The notes under the pieces are model-generated. The model was given only the letters and a program-made list of their open reading frames with translations. It made no database searches and had not been told where the DNA came from. Of a DNA stretch of 64,000 nt, positions 57,600 through 64,000 are shown one piece after another (the stretch's first letter is position 1; every line of letters starts with the position of its first letter). The stretch is from Ophiura sarsii (taxonomy: Eukaryota > Echinodermata > Ophiuroidea > Amphilepidida > Ophiuridae): NCBI GenBank assembly GCA_035610835.1, contig CM069452.1, positions 30,058,143-30,122,142 on the forward strand. The letters run 5' to 3'. The position numbers were made by a program, and so were the translations under genes.

Positions 57600-58220
57600 A
57601 TACTAATTTTATCTCGACAACGACATAATTCAAGTTTCAAAATCGGCTGAAACACTCGTCAAAGAAAGTTAAAAACAAATGTTGATCAATGATAAACATG
57701 ACCTAGATTAACAAACTCAGCCCAAGTTGGCAATACCTACTAATTTTGCTGTTAATAATGAAGCTTGATTTATAGTAGTTTCTCAAGAAATACTCCGTTT
57801 AATGAGGTAAAATTAAATATTGTTTATTATTTTGCGTCAGCTTCATCACTATCCCCCGCCCGAGTCATTATAAAAAGTCGAGGGAAATCCCCTCGCCGAC
57901 GTCACCTTTTCGCAATGGCACGCACAGGGTTTCCCGGGTTTCCCATTCCATATTTCAAGGACAAAACATGTGCGCTGAATATTCATTTCTCATCAGATCA
58001 AGAAGATTCCATTTATCAGCTTATGCTTATAACAACCATAGACATTAGACGGTAATCATGGTAACAACGAAGCAGAAGTTGAATTTCTTGGAAGTGGTTG
58101 CGGTTATACCATGATAAAAATACAATAAGGTGAATTAAAAGTTTAAAACCCCAGTCAATCAGTATTCAGTCATGTGCATGAACCAGCGCCTAACGAGTTA
58201 CTCGTGGAAAAGCCGGATGT
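57600..58220. other. Interval without a recognisable gene
   Basis: Short open frames only; a CGAGGGAAATCCCCTCG palindrome lies near 57880. No exon supported. Confidence 0.4.
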
Positions 58221-58228
58221 TCAGTTAC

Positions 58229-59119
58229 TTATTTGAAGTGCTTGTGCTTGCAGTTTTTGTTCAGGAATATCAGCATGTTTACATTGCTGGGCGAAAGAGA
58301 GCTTCTTTTTTTACTGACCATTGCTCCAGCTGTGCTAAAAACACGCTCGCTTGCAACTGACGTGGCCTGGATCATGAGGTACCGCGCCGCTACCTGTGAA
58401 AGAATGGGATACATGCCCAAACGGCGTCTCCACCAGTCAACAGCGTTGCTAGACTCGTTAGGCACTTGTTCTTGTTTGTAAAGTTTGATTTCGGCCTCCA
58501 CTTTGCTAGTTACATCGCGGCACTCTGCTTGTGCTGCTGACAATGTGAGCATTTCTTCATCGAAAAAACCCCGGATGCGTCATGTTGCCCTGTGGGTGTG
58601 CCGTCGTCTTCTGCATCAGCATCACTGCCATCTTGATCTTCAAGTTCCCTTGCAATGGCAAAGGAATATCGGCGGAGGGATTCGTAACATTCTTCCTTCT
58701 TGACGTCTTCCATCCATCCAAGGCTTTTGAAACGCGGATCAAGTACGGAGGCGCGTTGAAGTACTTGCTGAACTTCATCACCCGTGTAACGTTTCACGAG
58801 ATATAACATAGCCGCCTTACACCCCTTCACCATAGCTGTATCTGTTTCTTGTGCTGTTAGGTGCTTGGTCAGCTGATGCATCATGGGAAGGACCAGGCCT
58901 GATGTAGGAACCTTCTCCGCGCTGACCATTTTTGTAGCCATTTCAAACTTGGTAAGGAGTGCCACAAGCTGCTCAAGGTTGCTGATTTCATCTTATAAGG
59001 ATGAGATGATTTTTCTTGTTTTCATACAACACTTTGTATATCGCGGGAAAGATCTTTAGGAGCCTTCTAATCATCATGAGTTGTGAATTCCATCTGTTAG
59101 CTACGTCTTGTATCATACA
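58229..59119 (-). pseudogene. hAT transposase, C-terminal half with frameshifts
   Basis: An acceptor-like AATCTTTTCAG at 59120 opens a frame with DVANRWNSQLMMIRRLL, then a stop/frameshift near 58985. The middle frame (58965-58510) has QRASVLDPRFKSLGWMEDV. The last frame (58552-58229) contains DWWRRRLGMYPILSQVAARY and the dimerisation motif SVASERVFSTAGAMVSKKRS, diagnostic of hAT (ZBED-like) transposases. The last break lies at a T6 run near 58563-58568. The BED finger and first catalytic residue are absent upstream. Confidence 0.9.
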
Positions 59120-59402
59120 CAGGTTCTGAAAAGATTTCGAAAATTATAGATGATCTTCTCAATGTTTATGGACACAGCAGATCACAATTATTATGAATTA
59201 TATTTAACATGATTGATCAATCAAGGCCAATAATAACAACTTTAGAAGTGCTTTTATGTATCTAACTATAACAATTATATTTTCATTGCATACTTTCGTC
59301 ATCAATCATATAGCATCATCAATCATCATATTCATTCATAATCATCAACATCGTCGATCATTTTTCATCATCAATTATTATCCCCATCTTCCTGCTCGGA
59401 TT

Positions 59403-59660
59403 AGTACGTATGTAGTTCTCAAGAATATGTGGGGATATGATTATCCTGAGGTGTCTTGTTCCGATATTTTTCACTGCTTCCAACACTAACACTTGAATAT
59501 CAAACATAAAACTTTCATCTGTATTGGTATATCACCATTGACCACTGTGTTATTTCATCATGAGAGCATAGATTTGGTCTAGAGTTTGCTGACCCACAAG
59601 CGGCCCGGCCTTGCACGGACACTGGGTTAGGGTAGTCAGCGGATCTATTATTAGGGGAAG
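59403..59660. repeat. Dispersed repeat, uninterrupted copy
   Basis: Matches the flanks of the 37094-37654 MITE and is continuous through GGTCTAGAGTTTGCTG, giving the empty site. Identity is high over ~200 bp with small indels. Confidence 0.85.
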
Positions 59661-60823
59661 TTCATAACGTGGGCCTATCTCAAGTTTATACGCAACGCAA
59701 TTTCATCTGTATATGGTCATGTGTTTTAAGCTCGCCTCCTTTCGCGTTACACACGGATTTTGGCTTTCGCGACATGATTTTAACTTTACACATTTACATT
59801 TGCTTGTATACCCCCCTGAGGTAGTGAAAGTATACATTTTCTGAAGGGAAATTGCATGAGGAAACCAAATATGCCATTAAAATAATAGTACGACCAAGAA
59901 CTAAAATGGTATGATCGGAAATGTTCGGAAAATATCACAGAGTTTATTAATTTTTAATTTGAGATCCATATATTTTTTATAACTACCCCTATCATTTTTT
60001 TAAAAACATATTTGAATTCCTCATGAAATTACCCATTAGATGATATATATTTGTCAAAGTTACTACGTCGGTATGGTATACCGGCTAGTGAATATCTCAA
60101 ATTGTTATTTTATATATTTTTAGAATTTTCAGAAATATTTGTTGAAGGATGAACCCTTCCCTGATATAAACTGCATTTCTGAATTCCTCTAGTTACAAGC
60201 TTTCCAAAAATTTATACTTTTGCTATCATAGGTTGAAAACTTTTTCTGTTATAGTCATTTTTATTAATCCGGTAAATTGAGGCTGATTATTCATGTTGAC
60301 TGTGTAGCGAATAGGAAGAAAGCTGATGATCATTGTCTTATCCATAATTAATTAGTTGTTAATAATAGTTGACAAGTCTGTTGAATCACATACTTAAAGA
60401 CTACTAAATATCCTTTGAAATGGGACCAAAATTGTGTTTGTAACATTAGGGGATGACTAGTTATTGTAAAAAGAACAAAGCATGGGATTATCCCCATTGA
60501 GTTTGTACAGGCGGCACCCCTTCCAGCACCACCCCTGGTCCCCAAACATCAAACAGCTGTATCTCCCTTTCCGTATTAGCTATACCAATGCCATTTGGCA
60601 GGCAGATAGCTTGTTATTAGGGCTTTAAAATGATACCAAATTTGTTGAGATAGCTTTTGTGGTTTTAAAAATATTTGAGGAAAATGACAGCATGAAGCTA
60701 AAAAATGTAACGGCACCACCCTCCTATTGGGAGGCGAGTTCATAACGCGTGACCATAGAGAAGTCCTCAATTAAACCTGTGACCTAGATGGGAAGGGAGA
60801 GGGTTGGGGGAAGCAAAATATGT
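59661..60823. other. AT-rich interval without a recognisable gene
   Basis: No exon, RNA gene or clear element. The short minus-strand frames at 60348-60545 and 60576-60770 show no motif. Confidence 0.45.
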
Positions 60824-60948
60824 ACCCCCTCTCCCCATCATCAAGCCATCCATAAATATTTCCCAATGTTGTTCAGCTTTGATGATCTGGTACATCTCCC
60901 CTGCCATAATGATTAGATCGACATATTCGCTGTCTATTACTGGTTTCA

Positions 60949-60955
<7 letters not shown>
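60824..60955 (-). pseudogene. Recurrent unidentified module, copy 2
   Basis: Nearly identical to 57286-57419, reading KPVIDSEYVDLIIMAGEMYQ. It ends exactly where an (ATA)n tract begins, so an L2-like 3' tail inserted at or truncated it. Confidence 0.6.
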
Positions 60956-60979
<24 letters not shown>

Positions 60980-61020
60980 GTGGAGTCTTATATAGCGCCG
61001 GTATCCGCCATATCCGCAGT
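60956..61020 (-). mobile_element. 3' tail of the 55.9-kb CR1/L2-type family
   Basis: About nine ATA repeats then TATATAGCGCCGGTATCCGCC, matching TTATAAAGCGCCGGTATCCGCC at 55903-55925. It is a very short, severely 5'-truncated insertion or fragment. Confidence 0.75.
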
Positions 61021-61238
61021 ACAACCACTTGAACAAAACAAAAAATATTTACAGTGCATAAAGTTCAAGTCTTAGTAATAGTATATTCATCATAACAAGA
61101 TGTCTTGAAAACGCAAATCTAAGTTCTTCTGATTATGAACAAACCAGGACGACATGAGATGTAAAGTGTTGTTTCGATAAAAGATGTGACATCTACATGA
61201 TCTTGCAACACCGATTCTGAAGACGAGCGGATGCATAG

Positions 61239-62156
61239 GGGCGATTCCACGGTAACACGCGTTACATTTTAGGGCGCCATTCTTTATTCTCCCCTCTATA
61301 ACTGTAAAAGTAGTCTGAATGAAGTTTACATCTTTTGTATTGTAATACCCAAGACTTAAGGCTAAATCCTCATGCTAACACCAATATGAAATATCAGCTC
61401 ATGTTAATGTAAGACCGCTCTGAATATCGGTAACACGCGTTACGAAAAAAGACGCACTAAAAAAAATCCCAACTTTGTTTTGCTTGTGTATTTAAACTAA
61501 CCTACCTGCAATCAATTGGTCACTACTGTGAGCAAGTACCTACCCAAGGTTTTTTTATAATACTAGAATAATAACAACAATTTAAGTTCTCACTTTTTTG
61601 CAAATTGCAAAATAGTCGGTAACACGTGTTACGGTAACACACGTTACATTTTGTCCATCCATAATTTACTAGCTTTATATTATTTATTTAATTTCTAAAT
61701 TAAAATCAAGTTTGACTTTGACAATGGAACTAACATATAAACCATAAATAGTGATAACTAACTTAAAAAATTAAGGTTTTAGCACGTTTTACTGAATATG
61801 AGTTCGGTAACACGCGTTACGACATTTTGATGGCTTATAGTGGAGTGGTGGTTATGAATTTATCAAATTGTTTACTATTTTTAAATAGGGCCTAACTAGT
61901 AGGATTAAAATTATAAGTGGCATCAATTAAAATCAAATCAATTAGGAAATATTTTCAAAAAAGTGTTGCTTCGGTAACACGTGTTACCGTTTTGGAAGTA
62001 AGAAAAGTTAAAAAAAATCATAGTTAACAACGGTCAATGGTTGCAATATTTTTTTCCTGAACGTTTGCATAGGCTTTGCACAGCATGAATGTAAAATTAA
62101 ATCTTTTGGAGCATTTTTTAGTTTTTTTGCTCCGTCACATTTTCATGGAATCGCCC
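61239..62156. mobile_element. 918-bp nonautonomous element carrying six palindromic sites
   Basis: The ends GGGCGATTCCACGG and CATGGAATCGCCC are inverted, with ATAG on both sides (61235-61238, 62157-62160). Inside are six copies of GTAACAC(G/A)(C/T)GTTAC-type palindromes at 61252, 61430, 61619, 61634, 61807 and 61974, the first just inside the left end. The rest is AT-rich and non-coding. Superfamily not assigned; a four-base duplication is unusual for the common groups. Confidence 0.72.
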
Positions 62157-62310
62157 ATAGATGAATAATGTTCACAGGGTCCTGTTGAATTGGTTCATAT
62201 GGAAATTGTCCTTTAGAAATGATCAGTTACATACAGTTGATAAGGAAAACGTGTCCATGGACCATGATGAGTATAATAGAACCGAGACGATATGCACAAA
62301 GATGGAAACA

Positions 62311-62690
62311 GGGGTGAGAATATAAGCTGCTAAACAGTCCAGTAAAAATGTTAAACTTGTAGGATACCAACAATTGGAGCTGCCGTCAGGGCGCTGCGCA
62401 GATGTTTATCATCCCATGCTGTAAAACCTATCACAAGACAGCAACAGTGTCATACTATAATACAATAGTGGTAGTGGTAAAGTCTAATGTAGTTCTAAAC
62501 AGGTGAGAATATAAGCTGCTAACAGTCCAGTAAAAATGTTAAACTTGTAGGATACTAAGAATTGGAGCTGCCGCCAGGGCGCTGCGCAGATGTTTATCAT
62601 CCCATGCTGTAAAACCTATCACAAGACAGCAGCAGTGTCATATACTATAGTGGTAGTGGTAAGTCCAATGTAGTTCTATAGGTCGACATA
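62311..62690. repeat. ~190-bp tandem duplication
   Basis: GGTGAGAATATAAGCTGCTA through AGTGTCATA...TAGTGGTAGTGGTAA occurs twice in tandem (about 62311-62500 and 62502-62680) with few differences. Non-coding. Confidence 0.88.
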
Positions 62691-63005
62691 GCCTTGGACT
62701 AGGCATTGAAGAAAATTGAGGCAGTACACAAGCTGTTTGGTATAGCTATGCACTGGTGTCCAATTACAAGCACAAGGCAGCCGGCAGGTTTGTATAGCCA
62801 TGCATGTACTGTATGTATGTACTGTAGCAAGTACGGTGTGCATTTATGGAGAAAAAGCTGGCTCTTAAAAATGGTGAATTATCAAGATGATTACAGTTCT
62901 GAAATATATGAATCTGTGCTCATAATGTTCTCTATGATGAACAAGATCCTCCAGTATAAAAATGACTGTCCAAATGTATCAATAAACAGGTACAAGTGGT
63001 TGTAA

Positions 63006-63160
63006 GTGCAGAGAGCGATGTGGAGCAGCCCGCAAGGGCGCTCACCGCAATGCTCGTTGGCAATGCAGGCCGAGGATGGAAGGTTCTTTGCTGGTATAAC
63101 TTGGCTGTTTCGAGGCTATTCTGCTCTTGCTTCGTTGATGTCGCTGCCATTCGTTGACAG
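63006..63160 (-). pseudogene. Recurrent unidentified module, copy 3 (upstream part)
   Basis: Shares about 50 bp (GCAATGCAGGCCGAGGATGG ... CTTGGCTGTTTC) with 57418-57470. The minus frame reads LETAKLYQQRTFHPRPALP. Boundaries and function are unclear. Confidence 0.4.
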
Positions 63161-63258
63161 AATAGGTAGAAAGTGTTGCAGATGGGTGTTTACTTTTTCA
63201 TCACCATACCCCTGCAATTCCTTTGGCCACGATTTGGGGTTTAGATTAGCAATGGAGG

Positions 63259-63578
63259 CTATAAGATCTTGTTAGATGTGAAGGACTCAAAGCGAGCATT
63301 CAGTGATTTCAAGACTGGTTCAATCAGCGCTTTCTTTGATGAATGTAAGCGATGGTTAGCTTCCTGAACTCCAGTGAGCATAGTGCCTTTGTAGTAGCCA
63401 CGATCATCAATCTGTCTTTTGAAGTTCTCAAGTTGTGGCCCATCTACAGCAGTGTAATCATCAAATATCTGGAGTGTAGTTACACCATCCACCACATCTG
63501 GAATGCTGACATTATCCCACTAAAGCAGAATGGAAAGCGAGGAAAGTTCATTGATAATGTCAAGATATAGAAAGAAAT
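63259..63578 (-). pseudogene. hAT-like/repeat-gene exon with shared splice-acceptor block
   Basis: A good acceptor (CCATTCTGCTTTAG) at about 63519-63532 opens a frame DNVSIPDVVDGVTTLQIFDD ... YKGTMLTGVQEANHRL, ending ARFESFTSNKIL at 63259. The pattern resembles the mid-region of hAT-like ZNF862/KIAA-type proteins. The ~70 bp spanning the acceptor are nearly identical to the acceptor of the 44.4-45.5-kb gene, so both loci share an ancestral intron end. From 63579 to 64000 nothing further is supported. Confidence 0.5.
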
Positions 63579-64000
63579 TGAAAGGAAATTTGTAGCTACA
63601 AATCTTTCTCAACCAGTTTGGCCTTCTGAGAATCCTCCTGTCCAATATCAGCTCATTCCATACTGCTCACTTCATTGAGGTGACCAACAACTGTTGGAAA
63701 GTTCTTGTGGAAGGCCAGCAAGGCGCGTTTTCAATGATCCAGTAGGGTTAGGGTTATTATTAACTGTAAAAATAAATATTTGTTGATTTCTGAAATGCAT
63801 AATACATTTAGTTTTAAGTTACCAACTATAAAAAATACCTATGCATTGACACAAGTTGGGAGGAAACTCCTGTGTCCGATGGTAGTTAGAAATGTAACAT
63901 GAGTTACGATAAACATCAAATAGTTGTCAGATTACTCAATTGTTCCTTGCTTTTAAATTTTGCCAAATGGAATAATAATCATACTCCAGGTACTTAATTT

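Overview
This is a gene-poor, AT-rich and repeat-saturated piece of an animal nuclear genome. The one clearly intact host gene has phase-matched spliced exons. The rest is dominated by Penelope-like, CR1/L2-type, hAT, mariner-type, TTAA-type and Harbinger-type elements, long C/G homopolymers and many small foldback elements. With the frequent TAGGCCTA words, this mix best fits a marine invertebrate deuterostome such as an echinoderm or hemichordate. That placement is an inference, not a proof.

Layout. 1-5.5 kb: ACGTT-rich satellite, including five ~150-bp units followed by inverted units, plus an 888-bp mariner-type MITE. 5.9-11.9 kb: a higher-order GGTACATT minisatellite interrupted by a 4.7-kb Harbinger-type element; unoccupied copies of its insertion site lie beside it. 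11.9-26 kb: remnants of two non-LTR retrotransposons, several TTAA-flanked foldback elements and minisatellites. 26.3-34.7 kb: two NF-Y/RFX-like promoter modules, a ~900-bp palindrome, then TRMO (tRNA N6-t6A37 methyltransferase) on the plus strand in four recognisable coding exons. Its introns hold two decayed copies of exon 3, MITEs, an array of AGGTCA half-sites and a Penelope-like element inserted into that array.

35-47.7 kb: MITEs, then a minus-strand cluster of broken, transposon-associated multi-exon genes: a gag-like gene, a DFAEN/SDGC putative nuclease-like gene, a coiled-coil exon, a seven-copy 64-bp repeat carrying a splice donor, and a conserved protein ending in a Tudor-like segment. 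A 1.7-kb inverted-repeat element bounds it. 50-51 kb: an integrase-tail plus OTU-protease fragment. 52.7-56.9 kb: TTAA MITEs, a foldback element with a perfect 61-bp hairpin, and an internally deleted CR1/L2-type element. 58-59 kb: a hAT transposase relic. 61.2-62.2 kb: a nonautonomous element with six copies of a GTAACACGYGTTAC-type palindrome. 62.3-63.6 kb: a tandem duplication and another hAT-like exon.

Apart from TRMO the genes do not form a pathway; the window mainly records nested insertions. Three insertions are unusually well supported because flank duplications or unoccupied paralogous sites are present in the same window. The least familiar protein material is the minus-strand cluster at 40-46 kb. 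No exon upstream of TRMO exon 1 and no other intact host gene could be recognised.
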